Shown: piece by piece, positions 18,048 through 25,948 of the stretch
Position numbering within the stretch: the first letter of the stretch is position 1
Layout: every line of letters begins with the position of its first letter
DNA from: Roseivirga sp. UBA6061
Lineage (GTDB): Bacteria; Bacteroidota; Bacteroidia; Cytophagales; Cyclobacteriaceae
NCBI GenBank assembly: GCA_002427745.1
Contig: DIYF01000036.1
Span: 1 to 52,394, forward strand
Direction: 5' to 3'
Length of the DNA: 52,394 bases
Program-made: the position numbers and the translations under genes
The notes under the pieces: generated by a model
The model's input: only the letters and a program-made list of their open reading frames with translations
What the model was told of the DNA's origin: nothing
The model's database searches: none

Positions 18048-19262
18048 TTAACTATCAGGTAAGAGCAATGAAGAATCTCCGTAGCTGAGAAAACGGTAGT
18101 TATTGTCCAGGGCCGACTGGTATACTTTTTTCCAGTCTTCCCCGATTAAAGCACCCACCAGCAGCATAAGTGTACTGCCGGGCTGGTGGAAGTTGGTGAC
18201 CAGGCCATCACAGACACGAAAAGTATATCCGGGAAAGATGAAAATCTCCGTACTGCCCACAATCTGTCTTAAGTTGTGATTTCTCATCCAGTCAACAATG
18301 GCCTGAAAGGCGGCCTTACGGTCAGGTAGCTGGCCTGTTTGCTCATAGGGCTCCAGCTTGTCGATGGCAAAATTTTCATTGCCGTTAAGCAGGCGGTTTC
18401 CAAACCAGTAGAGGCTTTCCAGTGTACGCATACTGGTAGTTCCCACAGCGATCACCTTGTTTTCTGAGGTAATGATATCCTGAATACTCTCTATGGGCAC
18501 TACTAGTTGTTCGGAGTGCATAGGGTGCTCAATCACGTTATCCGTTTTGATCGGCTGAAAAGTACCAGCGCTCACATGGAGAGTAAAGAAGGTTTCTTTT
18601 ACCTCATGTTGCTTGAGCTGCTCCAGTATTTCAGGCGTAAAGTGTAGCCCGGCTGTGGGGGCTGCTACGGCTCCTTCTTTTTCGGAATACACCGTTTGGT
18701 AACGTGGTTTATCGTTAGCCTCCGGCTCACGGTTAAGATAGGGGGGCAGGGGTACTTTGCCTGCCAGTTCAACTATTTCGGCAAAGGAATAATCGGGGGC
18801 TTGCCAGCTGAACTGCACGGTTTTGGTTTCCTCATCCGTTACTTCAACCGAGACCTCCACTTTCTTCTCTCCGTCTTCAAGTACTCTTCGCAGTACCTGA
18901 CCATGCTTCCACTTTTTAAAGTTGCCAATCATACATTCCCATTGTACAATGGCTCTTTCTTCCATAACCAGGCTCAGGATATTCGATGGAGCTACCGGCT
19001 TAAGCAGAAAAATCTCAATCTGTGCACCCGTATCCTTATAGAATATCATACGGGCCGGAATGACCCGGGTATTATTAAAAGCAAGGGTACTGCCTTTAGG
19101 AATCAGGTCTACAATGTCTTTAAAACCCTGATGATGGATGGCTCCCTGTTTATAAAAGAGCAACTTGGAAAGATCCCGCTTTTCCAGAGGGTATTTGGCT
19201 ATACGTTCTTCAGGCAGATCATAAACATAATCCGACAGATTAATAGGTGTTAACTGACTCAT
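18048..19262 (-). CDS. queA: S-adenosylmethionine:tRNA ribosyltransferase-isomerase QueA, 404 aa
   Basis: Transfers and isomerises the ribosyl moiety of SAM to 7-aminomethyl-7-deazaguanine in tRNA, forming epoxyqueuosine. Family signatures include YDLPEERIAKYP near the N-terminus, NNTRVIPAR (about 68-76), AAPTAGLHFT (about 206-215), TTSMRTLESL (about 283-292) and the C-terminal FIFPGYTFRVCDGLVTNFH segment. At 404 aa it is longer than E. coli QueA (356 aa), as is common in Bacteroidota. The start at 19262 (MSQLTPINLSDY) is preferred over the ATG 15 nt upstream because homologues start with this segment. Confidence 0.96.
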   Translation of the reverse strand: MSQLTPINLSDYVYDLPEERIAKYPLEKRDLSKLLFYKQGAIHHQGFKDIVDLIPKGSTLAFNNTRVIPARMIFYKDTGAQIEIFLLKPVAPSNILSLVMEERAIVQWECMIGNFKKWKHGQVLRRVLEDGEKKVEVSVEVTDEETKTVQFSWQAPDYSFAEIVELAGKVPLPPYLNREPEANDKPRYQTVYSEKEGAVAAPTAGLHFTPEILEQLKQHEVKETFFTLHVSAGTFQPIKTDNVIEHPMHSEQLVVPIESIQDIITSENKVIAVGTTSMRTLESLYWFGNRLLNGNENFAIDKLEPYEQTGQLPDRKAAFQAIVDWMRNHNLRQIVGSTEIFIFPGYTFRVCDGLVTNFHQPGSTLMLLVGALIGEDWKKVYQSALDNNYRFLSYGDSSLLLPDS

Positions 19263-19313
19263 AATTAAGCGTGGCAAAGATAGAGAATGAGTTGATATGA
19301 ACCCTGACTATCT

Positions 19314-19820
19314 CTATATATGCGTACCAGGGTAATAGTAGCCAAGAGAGTAGAGGAGGGGTTCTTCTCTGGCTTCTCTTTCCCAGTCCAGGGGAAGAAA
19401 TCCGATTTGAGAGCCGTTTTCAAAAATCAGAAAGGTAATATCGTAAACCTTTCTCTCCCCGAATACCAGGCCTTCTTCCGAAATCAGTCTTTTTGCCTCC
19501 TCTATACCCAGCCCCTTTTTCAGAATCCAGGGTTTGATGATTATACCGGGATTGGGAAACTGAAAGGCTCCTTCGTGCTGCAGGTGATCATTCTGAAAGG
19601 CATTTACCACATAGTCGTCAGTATGGTCATCCAGAAAGTTATGGAAGAAGATTTCAAAGTCGTTATAGGCATAATGCATAAAGTCCTTTTCCCGGTTCTC
19701 TCCACTCCAGTGTGGCTCTCCGATCAGGGCTTCTACCTCTTCCATGGTCATACCCGGTTTGACAGGACCGAACTGTCCTTTGGTAAACAGATCTTTGAGG
19801 TGGAGGTAGATCTTTGGCAT
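19314..19820 (-). CDS. hypothetical protein, 168 aa
   Basis: Not recognised. It is a soluble acidic protein without signal peptide or membrane helix. Residues about 15-40 read GQFGPVKPGMTMEEVEALIG, the motif that introduces SmpA/OmlA-like and other small two-layer folds (V-GMT-EEV--LIG-P). The rest is rich in aromatic residues (about 45-75 and 95-168), and the pattern is seen in some contact-dependent immunity proteins. It shares the strand of queA with a 51-bp gap and could be cotranscribed. Function cannot be assigned. Confidence 0.7.
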   Translation of the reverse strand: MPKIYLHLKDLFTKGQFGPVKPGMTMEEVEALIGEPHWSGENREKDFMHYAYNDFEIFFHNFLDDHTDDYVVNAFQNDHLQHEGAFQFPNPGIIIKPWILKKGLGIEEAKRLISEEGLVFGERKVYDITFLIFENGSQIGFLPLDWEREAREEPLLYSLGYYYPGTHI

Positions 19821-20019
19821 GGGTGATTTTCTTCTGAAAACCGGGAGTAAATATTCAGTAATTCAGGCCGGTTTTACCAAAATCAGTCGGGATAGACAAA
19901 ATCGGCCCATACTGGTCATGAGGGAAGAAAATTAGTATAGCATAACTAATCTTTACCTCAGATTTTTCCGAAAATCGCCTGCTACGAAAGCGGCCAAATA
20001 AGGTTATAAAGCCCATTCT

Positions 20020-20057
20020 CGTACAAAAATGTGCACGTTTATGCACGGAAACGTACA
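20020..20057. promoter_or_regulatory. palindromic activator-site cluster upstream of the 20215 gene
   Basis: The dyad TGCACG-GAAA-CGTACA (20042-20057) is nearly the same as the site at 5756-5771 (TGCACG-ATTT-CGTACA). Further half-sites lie at 20020-20025 (CGTACA) and 20030-20037. The main dyad is about 64 bp upstream of the sigma-54-like promoter, a common distance for enhancer-type sites. Confidence 0.45.
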
Positions 20058-20120
20058 TCTGCGAACGCTTTGATTTGAAGTGAAAATTATAAGGTGTTGA
20101 TTTTCAGTATCTTATGTTTT

Positions 20121-20137
20121 TTGGCACACTGATTGGA
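20121..20137 (+). promoter_or_regulatory. sigma-54-like -24/-12 promoter
   Basis: TTGGCACACTGATTGGA matches TGGCAC-N5-TTGC at TGGCAC and TTG, with G in place of the final C of the -12 element. The spacing is right. Transcription would begin near 20149, about 65 nt ahead of the start codon at 20215. Confidence 0.5.
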
Positions 20138-20214
20138 ATAAAGTGGGCAAGGTTAAAAACAACAAGGTTAAATTTTTCCACTTTGGTCGGTGGAAACTCA
20201 AAATATCAACAACA

Positions 20215-20577
20215 ATGAAAGTATTAGGTCACAAAAACATCTGGGCGCTAGCCGCCCTTCTTCTGGCGGGAACCGTCATTTCTTCTGCCAGAACCGCATC
20301 CCCTGAAGTATTAGTACAACCGGAAGCCATCATGGAATTCGAAGATGATCTTTCTTACATGGAAGACATTGAAGAATACGTGGAAGAATACCTCGATGAG
20401 ATGATTCAGGAAGAGGTAGCTCCTACAGTGGTGAAGGTGTATGATGAGAATGGAGAATTAGTGCTGATTGAAGACACTTCAGACAATGAACTCAGTGAGG
20501 AAGCTATACGCCTGATCAGGCAGTCAGAGTTTCTTACTGAATATGATGATACCACTTATTATCGGTTAAATAGTTAG
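20215..20577 (+). CDS. secreted acidic hypothetical protein, 120 aa
   Basis: The protein starts MKVLGHKNIWALAALLLAG, a Sec signal peptide cleaved at about residue 26-28. The mature part is strongly acidic, with runs of Glu/Asp at about 40-65 (EYVEEYLDEMIQEE) that look helical, then VVKVYDENGELVLIED and a charged C-terminus. No enzyme motif is visible. The start at 20215 was chosen because it opens a signal peptide; the ORF extends 72 nt upstream without one. It stands alone between two minus-strand regions, behind a sigma-54-like promoter and palindromes like those of a permease gene, and is followed by a hairpin at 20604-20629. This suggests an envelope-stress or export-linked role, but that is inference. 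Confidence 0.7.
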   Translation: MKVLGHKNIWALAALLLAGTVISSARTASPEVLVQPEAIMEFEDDLSYMEDIEEYVEEYLDEMIQEEVAPTVVKVYDENGELVLIEDTSDNELSEEAIRLIRQSEFLTEYDDTTYYRLNS

Positions 20578-20603
20578 TTAGTAGTTTTAGTTTAAGGTTG
20601 ATT

Positions 20604-20629
20604 AAGGGAGTCTCATACGGAGCTCCCTT
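20604..20629 (+). terminator. hairpin terminator candidate after the 20215 gene
   Basis: AAGGGAG (20604-20610) pairs with CTCCCTT (20623-20629), 26 bp after the stop. Downstream is ACCTATTTTAT, so the T-tract is weak. It may also mark the end of the converging pxp operon. Confidence 0.5.
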
Positions 20630-20702
20630 ACCTATTTTATAGGGGTATGTTTTTTAGTTCCCGGGATGAACCTGAGTTCTGTAAATTCCGGAAAAAGAAT
20701 CT

Positions 20703-21584
20703 TTATAAACTGACTAATCTGAACCTCAGCACATCTCCTGGTTTCATCTGTGCGAGCTTGTCCAGGTCTTCCGTGACCACATTGACCAGGCGGGTGTAGC
20801 CACCCGAGCTTTGGGCATCGGCCATGAGTACAATGGGCTGACCGGCATTCGTCACCTGAATAGTGCCGGGGATAACACCCGAAGAAATCACCTCTCTGGC
20901 AGATTCGAAATGAGCCAGTTTCCCTTCCAGTTTATATCCCATGCGGTTAGAGTCATTGGACACTTTGAAATCCCGGCTGAAAAAATCACCAATCGTCAGG
21001 TTGGATATCAGACTGAACTCCGGTCCTGGCAGCACTCTGATGATATTAAGTGCCGTCAGCTCAGGTTGTTCCTCTTCATCAATAGCCAGGGGAGGGATCA
21101 GCTCTTCGTACTCAATTTCTAAAACCTGTTCTTTTTGGATAACGCTCTGTGGTGTCAGTTCAGAAGCTTTCGTAGCAGAGGCACTACAGCTCCCTAACCA
21201 GGGAGTAACCTGCCAGTCACCGCGAACAGCCAGGTAGCTTCTACAGCCAGTTACCGGCCTTCCGAAGCTGATCATATCCCCGTCCTCCACATCCAGCGTT
21301 TCATACATATCGACAGATTCCCCGTTGACCTTGGGAGACAGGTTTCCTCCTGTAATAGCGATTTGCCCTTCGCCCTCTATGCGGATACCAGGCCCCAGCA
21401 AAGTGATTTCCAACACAGGCCCGTTTTCATCATTGCCAACAAGGTAATTGGCCGTTCTGGCAGAAGCTTTGTCCATGGCTCCGTTTACCGGAACCCCCAT
21501 GCCCTGATAACCCACTCTACCCTGGTCCTGAATGGTGGTTTGCAGGCCGGGTTTGACAAAATGCAATCTGATTTTTTCAGCCAT
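20703..21584 (-). CDS. pxpC: 5-oxoprolinase subunit PxpC, 293 aa
   Basis: The subunit of the ATP-dependent 5-oxoprolinase PxpABC that belongs to the biotin-dependent carboxyltransferase-like (KipA/AHS2) family. Visible family features are QDQGRVGYQGMGVPVNGAMD near residues 18-37, EITLLGP, the middle SNRMGYKLEG, and GTIQVTNAGQPIVLMADAQSSGGY in the C-terminal third. It is the last gene of pxpA-pxpB-pxpC and overlaps pxpB by 8 nt. The complex opens 5-oxoproline, a damage product of glutamine/glutamate, to glutamate. Confidence 0.95.
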   Translation of the reverse strand: MAEKIRLHFVKPGLQTTIQDQGRVGYQGMGVPVNGAMDKASARTANYLVGNDENGPVLEITLLGPGIRIEGEGQIAITGGNLSPKVNGESVDMYETLDVEDGDMISFGRPVTGCRSYLAVRGDWQVTPWLGSCSASATKASELTPQSVIQKEQVLEIEYEELIPPLAIDEEEQPELTALNIIRVLPGPEFSLISNLTIGDFFSRDFKVSNDSNRMGYKLEGKLAHFESAREVISSGVIPGTIQVTNAGQPIVLMADAQSSGGYTRLVNVVTEDLDKLAQMKPGDVLRFRLVSL

Positions 21585-22281
21585 AGCTCACCTCCGGTTC
21601 AAAGGTCCCTTCCTTTATTTCCTCCTCAATGGATATATATTCTTCCTGACTGATTGATTTGAATTGTACGTAGTCTCCGGGTTTGAGTAAAGCCGGTACT
21701 TCATTGTCGGGTCTGAAGGTGGCTACGGGTGTTTTGCCTATTAATTGCCAGCCTCCCGGAGCGTTTGTGGGATAAATCCCCGTTTGGTAACCCGCCAGGC
21801 CCACGGCACCTTCCTCAACCAGTCTTCTGGGATCAGTTCTTCGTGGGCAGTAGAGTGCTTTGGGCAATGAACCCAGGTAGGCAAAGCCCGCTATGAATCC
21901 AATCATAAATACCCGGAACGGAGCTGCTGTATGCTGCGCTATGATCTCTTCTGTGGCCAGTCCGGTGAACTCTGTCACGGCTTCCATATCCGGGGCATAT
22001 GGTGCTTCATAGCAAACCGGAATATGGTATACAACCTTTGCTGCCTCAGGTTTGCCACCGGAGATATTCAGTGTTCCGATATGCTCTTTGAGTGTGTCAA
22101 AAGTGGTAAGTTCTGTGTCGAAGCCAACGGTGAGCGAGCAATAAGCCGGAATGGTAAAAGTCACACCAGGTAAATGTCGGATGGCCTCATCCAGGGCGAT
22201 CACCTGGGCATTGATGACTTCATCAATCCTTTGATCCAGGTTAATCAGCAGGGCATTATCTCCGTAGGGTAGAATGATCAT
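21577..22281 (-). CDS. pxpB: 5-oxoprolinase subunit PxpB, 234 aa
   Basis: The KipI/AHS1-family subunit. It starts MIILPYGDNALLINLD, matching the family N-terminus, and contains GFIAGFAYLGSLPKALYCPRR (about 128-148) and GAVGLAGYQTGIYP with NAPGGWQLIGKTP (about 160-185), the most conserved stretch of this family. Its start overlaps the pxpA stop by 4 nt (ATGA), and its end overlaps pxpC, so the three are translationally coupled. Confidence 0.95.
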   Translation of the reverse strand: MIILPYGDNALLINLDQRIDEVINAQVIALDEAIRHLPGVTFTIPAYCSLTVGFDTELTTFDTLKEHIGTLNISGGKPEAAKVVYHIPVCYEAPYAPDMEAVTEFTGLATEEIIAQHTAAPFRVFMIGFIAGFAYLGSLPKALYCPRRTDPRRLVEEGAVGLAGYQTGIYPTNAPGGWQLIGKTPVATFRPDNEVPALLKPGDYVQFKSISQEEYISIEEEIKEGTFEPEVSYG

Positions 22282-23039
22282 CTGGAAAAAGCTCTTTTTT
22301 CGATACCCGCAGCCTGTAGTTGTTCGGTAATAGCTTTGAGAATATCTACAGCTACCGGGTTATCTCCATGGATACAGAAACTTTTTGCGTTGATATTGAC
22401 CCTGTCTCCGTCCAGAGTTTTGGTCTCATTTTCCAGGGTGATGGATACCACCTGGCTGGCGGCATCTTCGGCATTTCCGATGACAGAATTTTCTTTGAGC
22501 CGTGATCTGAGTTTACCATTGGCTTCATATCTGCGATCGGCAAAGGCTTCTGCTACAAAAGCCATGTCGGCTTCTGCGGCAATTTGTTCAACGTGGCTGC
22601 CGGCCAGCCCCATCACGATTAATTCGGGATCGATGGCCTTGATACCGGCTATCACTGTCGTGGCTTCAGAGGCATTGGCGGCTATTTCGTTATACAAAGC
22701 GCCATGAGGTTTAACGTAGGCCAGTTTTCCTCCTGCGCTTTCTACCATGCCTTTTAAGGCAGCCACCTGGTATTTGATATAGGCCTTCAGCTCTTCCCGT
22801 TTCATGGGAATGACCCTGCGACCGAAGCCCTGAAGATCGGGGTAACCCGGGTGTGCTCCGATTTGTACGCCATGCTGAAGCGCCATATCTATCGTTTTTT
22901 CGATATGGTAAGGGTCACCGGCATGCATGCCACAGGCTATATTGGAAGAGGTGATATGAGGAAAGATGGCGGCATCATTACCAATGCTGAAATTACCATG
23001 GCTTTCGCCCATATCGCAGTTGATATCGATCGATTTCAT
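22278..23039 (-). CDS. pxpA: 5-oxoprolinase subunit PxpA (LamB/YcsF family), 253 aa
   Basis: The LamB/YcsF-family subunit of 5-oxoprolinase. Key segments: DINCDMGESHGN (about 5-16), SNIACGMHAGDP (32-43), GAHPGYPDLQGFGRR (about 61-75), VKPHGALYN (about 108-116), EAFADRRYEANGKL (about 163-176) and the C-terminal ICIHGDNP-like CIHGDNP. The length is as usual. It is the first gene of the operon; pxpABC lacks the transporter often found with it. Confidence 0.96.
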   Translation of the reverse strand: MKSIDINCDMGESHGNFSIGNDAAIFPHITSSNIACGMHAGDPYHIEKTIDMALQHGVQIGAHPGYPDLQGFGRRVIPMKREELKAYIKYQVAALKGMVESAGGKLAYVKPHGALYNEIAANASEATTVIAGIKAIDPELIVMGLAGSHVEQIAAEADMAFVAEAFADRRYEANGKLRSRLKENSVIGNAEDAASQVVSITLENETKTLDGDRVNINAKSFCIHGDNPVAVDILKAITEQLQAAGIEKRAFSR

Positions 23040-23133
23040 TCCTCCAATTTACAATTGTGAATGGGTTATAAAAACCGAAGCTGTGTGATTGGTAAGGTGT
23101 ATTACCGGCCACTCGCCAAAGAGAATCAACTAA

Positions 23134-23523
23134 TCAGAAATAAGCCGGCTGATCTTTTACATAAGTATTGAGAATTTCCTTTGTTTCATAGTCGAACATT
23201 AGCACCACAATATATTCGAAGTGAGGCAGGTCGCCTTTATATCCTTCTACATCAAGGAGCACATTTTGCGAGAATATCGCCATTTCAATTTCACTTGGCT
23301 CAAAGTGTCTTTTTCCAGAGAATGAACAATCAAACCTGTTGTTGAAAGACAGTCTAAGATAGGATACGCCCTGATGATCCAATAGTACGTGTTTTCCCCC
23401 ATCCCTGAGCGGTGGATTTTCTTTGAGAGAAGCGTACTCAGAATCGAAATCTGATTTGGAACACGCAACTATAAGAAGTATCACAAGAAGAGTAATCAGG
23501 CAGAAAGGTTTTTGAGACTTCAA
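23134..23523 (-). CDS. lipoprotein, hypothetical, 129 aa
   Basis: Signal peptide with lipobox IVAC (Cys at about residue 21), followed by SKSDFDSEY, so it is a membrane-anchored lipoprotein. The remainder (about 30-129) is a small beta-rich globular region with several aromatic residues. No family was recognised. It is on the same strand as pxpA but lies 94 bp upstream with a separate region, so it is probably not part of that operon. Confidence 0.7.
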   Translation of the reverse strand: MKSQKPFCLITLLVILLIVACSKSDFDSEYASLKENPPLRDGGKHVLLDHQGVSYLRLSFNNRFDCSFSGKRHFEPSEIEMAIFSQNVLLDVEGYKGDLPHFEYIVVLMFDYETKEILNTYVKDQPAYF

Positions 23524-23675
23524 TGGTTGGCTATGTTGAATTATCTGATGAACGTTGATCCGAGGTCAAATCTTGTCTGAGCAGCCCTAAAAACCAGATC
23601 ATGATTTTTACCGGGTAATTGTGATTATATGTGGGTTAATAATTGGGAGCGACTACAGGAAGAGCGCAAAGCAGT

Positions 23676-24275
23676 TCAACCATTCAATAGACTATGACGC
23701 TTGATCTTTTTCCCTTTTCTTATCAGCCAGGCATGATAAGTACTTGGAACATCATGTGTCCAGGACGGGAGGACAAGAGTAATCAGAATTCGGTCTATAT
23801 GGGAAACAAGCCCCATTATGATGGCGAGGAAAAACGGCCAGCCAGCATGATTGAAGCCTATGAGTGAGGTGAAGGCAATAAGCAGGGTAATACCCCAGAG
23901 CTTGGAAAGAAAGGCATGTGTACAAGTCTCCTTTCCGAATCGGATCAAACTGATGAAGTAACAGGCGATTTCCATGGATAAAATCACTCTGATAGCGATG
24001 CGGTTGTCATGAATAAGATCAGGGTAGAGCATCCAGGTAGCAATACCAATCGACAGCCAGAATATCATATCGGTTTGACTGTCCATGCGCCTGAGTCTGG
24101 CAGTAGAAATGTTTTGCTTTCTGGCAATGATACCATCCAGAATATCAGAGATTAACCCCAGATACATGAGTATCACAATATACACCCTGGCTTCATGTTC
24201 AAGCAGGTAAGCAAGTAACAGAATAACAGGTGCCAGAAACAGCCGAAAGGCAATCAGGGCAGTCGGTAGAGACAT
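23676..24275 (-). CDS. CDP-alcohol phosphatidyltransferase family protein, 199 aa
   Basis: A membrane enzyme that transfers a phosphoalcohol from a CDP-linked donor. About six helices are visible. The family motif is D-x2-DG-x2-AR-x8-G-x3-D-x3-D; here it reads SDILDGIIARKQNISTAR then LRRMDSQTD (about residues 42-69). All four Asp residues, the first Gly and the AR pair are present, but the second Gly is Leu. It may be a member of a phosphatidyltransferase subgroup with unknown acceptor rather than PgsA or PssA. It is followed closely by two NTF2-like genes upstream on the same strand (gap 19 bp). Confidence 0.85.
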   Translation of the reverse strand: MSLPTALIAFRLFLAPVILLLAYLLEHEARVYIVILMYLGLISDILDGIIARKQNISTARLRRMDSQTDMIFWLSIGIATWMLYPDLIHDNRIAIRVILSMEIACYFISLIRFGKETCTHAFLSKLWGITLLIAFTSLIGFNHAGWPFFLAIIMGLVSHIDRILITLVLPSWTHDVPSTYHAWLIRKGKKIKRHSLLNG

Positions 24276-24294
24276 TTACTCCGAATAAGGACGA

Positions 24295-24705
24295 TTACTG
24301 TTGATCCGGCCTGATAAAGTATACCTCCACAATTTTGCCACCGGCCATCTTGTACATGGCCATCACCCTCACGGGCTCTCTGGTTTTATCAAAGATCACA
24401 GATTCCTGATCAATCACCACATTCCCCAGCACCATTCGGTTAACGAGGGTACAGTGCAGGTCAACGGTATTCTGGAACATGCCGCTATACCGTGCTCTCA
24501 TCTGGTCTTTTCCCTGAAACTGTAGCTGATTCGGGTGGTTGTAGATTTTTACGGTATCGCTGTAAGGTGCCAGAAAAGCTTCGATATTCCTGTTGTTGTA
24601 GGCATCGAGTTGTTGTTGGGCCAGTCTGGCAGCAGCATCACCGGTTTGAGCCATCAGGCCTGAGAGGCTGGTAAAGAGCATTACTAAGGTGAAAAGCTTC
24701 TTCAT
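24295..24705 (-). CDS. secreted SnoaL/NTF2-like protein, 136 aa
   Basis: Signal peptide MKKLFTLVMLFTSLSGLMAQ, then one NTF2-like cone domain (about 25-136) with DAYNNRNIEAFLAPYSDTVKIY, the helix-turn characteristic of the SnoaL-like fold, and a KIVEVYFIRPD end strand. Such domains bind small hydrophobic ligands or act as isomerases, but no catalytic residue can be assigned. Its start overlaps the stop of the next NTF2-like gene by 4 nt (ATGA), so they are coupled. Confidence 0.8.
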   Translation of the reverse strand: MKKLFTLVMLFTSLSGLMAQTGDAAARLAQQQLDAYNNRNIEAFLAPYSDTVKIYNHPNQLQFQGKDQMRARYSGMFQNTVDLHCTLVNRMVLGNVVIDQESVIFDKTREPVRVMAMYKMAGGKIVEVYFIRPDQQ

Positions 24706-25178
24706 GAATTCATATACTTTTTAAGTGAGGAGAGCGCCTGTTGTCTGATTTTGTTCTTCATAAAGCCCGACCAGCCCAGGAGCATACCGGGAAGGCCCAG
24801 GGCCATAGACGACCACTTCCATAAATTAAAGGTGTCTTTGTGGTACACGATTTTGCCTTCTTCAATAATAAATTCAGCACTGATCTTATTGTGGACCAAT
24901 CTGAGCGTTTTAGAAAAAGGATAGATCGCTTCCCAGTGAGCTTTGGCACCACCATTACTCACCTCGGTCACGTTATGACTGACTTTAAGCTCTTTGCCGC
25001 CACGCTCCACCAGCATGCTCCACATGGCTCTGGCTTCATCTCCGTTAAGCCGGCCAAAAGCCGGATCTTCGAATACAATATGTTCGGCATAGCATGCATT
25101 CATGGTGTCTGCATCCTTTTCCTTAAAGGCCTGGTAGAAGGTGTCAATCAGCGCCCGGTTCTGTTCAATAGTTGCCAT
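24702..25178 (-). CDS. SnoaL/NTF2-like cytoplasmic protein, 158 aa
   Basis: An NTF2-like fold without signal peptide: NRALIDTFYQAFKEKDADTMNACYAEHIVFEDPAF (about 6-40) is a textbook SnoaL_2 opening. A C-terminal extension after about 125 ends with a basic helical tail (NKIRQQALSSLKKYM). It is the first gene of a two-gene unit with the secreted paralogue. Limonene-epoxide hydrolase- or ketosteroid isomerase-type activity is possible but not shown. Confidence 0.83.
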   Translation of the reverse strand: MATIEQNRALIDTFYQAFKEKDADTMNACYAEHIVFEDPAFGRLNGDEARAMWSMLVERGGKELKVSHNVTEVSNGGAKAHWEAIYPFSKTLRLVHNKISAEFIIEEGKIVYHKDTFNLWKWSSMALGLPGMLLGWSGFMKNKIRQQALSSLKKYMNS

Positions 25179-25342
25179 AGATCTGAATCAGTGAGTAATA
25201 TCGTAAATACGCTAAAAGGTACCTAGTGATTCACCGGCAGGATGAAGCAGCCAATTGTGTGGAGCGAAAGTATAGGTATTAGTACATGGTTAAACATCTG
25301 TAAATGAATTGTTTGTGGTAAATGAACAATTATGTGCTAAAT

Positions 25343-25370
25343 TGATTAATTAATCAGGACCTGTCCTGAT
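25343..25370. repeat. two overlapping palindromes upstream of the 25385 lipoprotein
   Basis: TGATTAATTAATCA (25343-25356) is a perfect 14-bp palindrome. ATCAGGAC-CT-GTCCTGAT (25353-25370) has perfect 8-bp arms. They overlap by 4 bp and end 14 bp ahead of the start codon at 25385, so they are candidate operators or a leader hairpin. Confidence 0.55.
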
Positions 25371-25384
25371 GCAACCGGATTGTT

Positions 25385-25846
25385 ATGTTATTACGCAACA
25401 GATACCTCCTTTGTGGAATTTCCGTGATACTGATCGCCCTGATCGGATTAGCCTGTGACCCGGAGGATCCGTCTAATCTCGGCCCAAGCAACAGCCAGCA
25501 GATTTTCGGAGAGTGGCGACTCAGTGAAATCATCAGGAGTGGCTGCGATGATGCAGATAACAATTACAGGAGAGCTTGTGATGAGTGTCCGACACTTACC
25601 ATGGACACAGATTATACTTTTCGTATCACCAACGATGACAAAGAGTTGATTACTCAGGGTACCTTCGATGTGAAAAACGATACGGATATCACCTTCGATC
25701 CCGGTATTTTTACGACTCAGGGTGTCTCCTCCGTACGATACAGTCTGATTACCGGAGCCATGAAATTCAACTACACCGATATGACTACGCTTTGTTCCGT
25801 AACGGAATCCTATCTGGTCAGCAGCGGAAATGCCGGAGGAGACTGA
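25385..25846 (+). CDS. lipocalin-like lipoprotein, hypothetical, 153 aa
   Basis: Lipobox IGLAC at about residues 20-24 marks a lipoprotein. The mature region starts with a Pro/Asp linker, then IFGEWRLSEII (about 41-51), the opening of a lipocalin-like beta barrel, and four to five Cys residues (CDD, CDEC, C near the end). A promoter with TTTG at 25312-25315 and a weaker TAAATTG at 25338-25344 is plausible. Ligand and role are unknown. Confidence 0.72.
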   Translation: MLLRNRYLLCGISVILIALIGLACDPEDPSNLGPSNSQQIFGEWRLSEIIRSGCDDADNNYRRACDECPTLTMDTDYTFRITNDDKELITQGTFDVKNDTDITFDPGIFTTQGVSSVRYSLITGAMKFNYTDMTTLCSVTESYLVSSGNAGGD

Positions 25847-25948
25847 GAGATGTCTTAGTTTTTCTTATCTCATCCATTCATACGAATTCCACTGAATACT
25901 TCGCGTGTATCTGCTATTTTTCGGATACCGAATAAAAATTTACGTGCT

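Larger units (their letters stand above)
19821..20214. other. 394-bp intergenic region with sigma-54-like control elements
   Basis: It separates a minus-strand gene (start 19820) from the plus-strand gene at 20215. Contents: half-sites CGTACA (20020-20025) and TGTGCACG (20030-20037), a dyad TGCACGGAAACGTACA (20042-20057), and a sigma-54-like promoter (20121-20137). An ORF from 20143 is in frame with the gene at 20215, but its first 24 residues lack a signal-peptide start and are probably untranslated. Confidence 0.5.
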
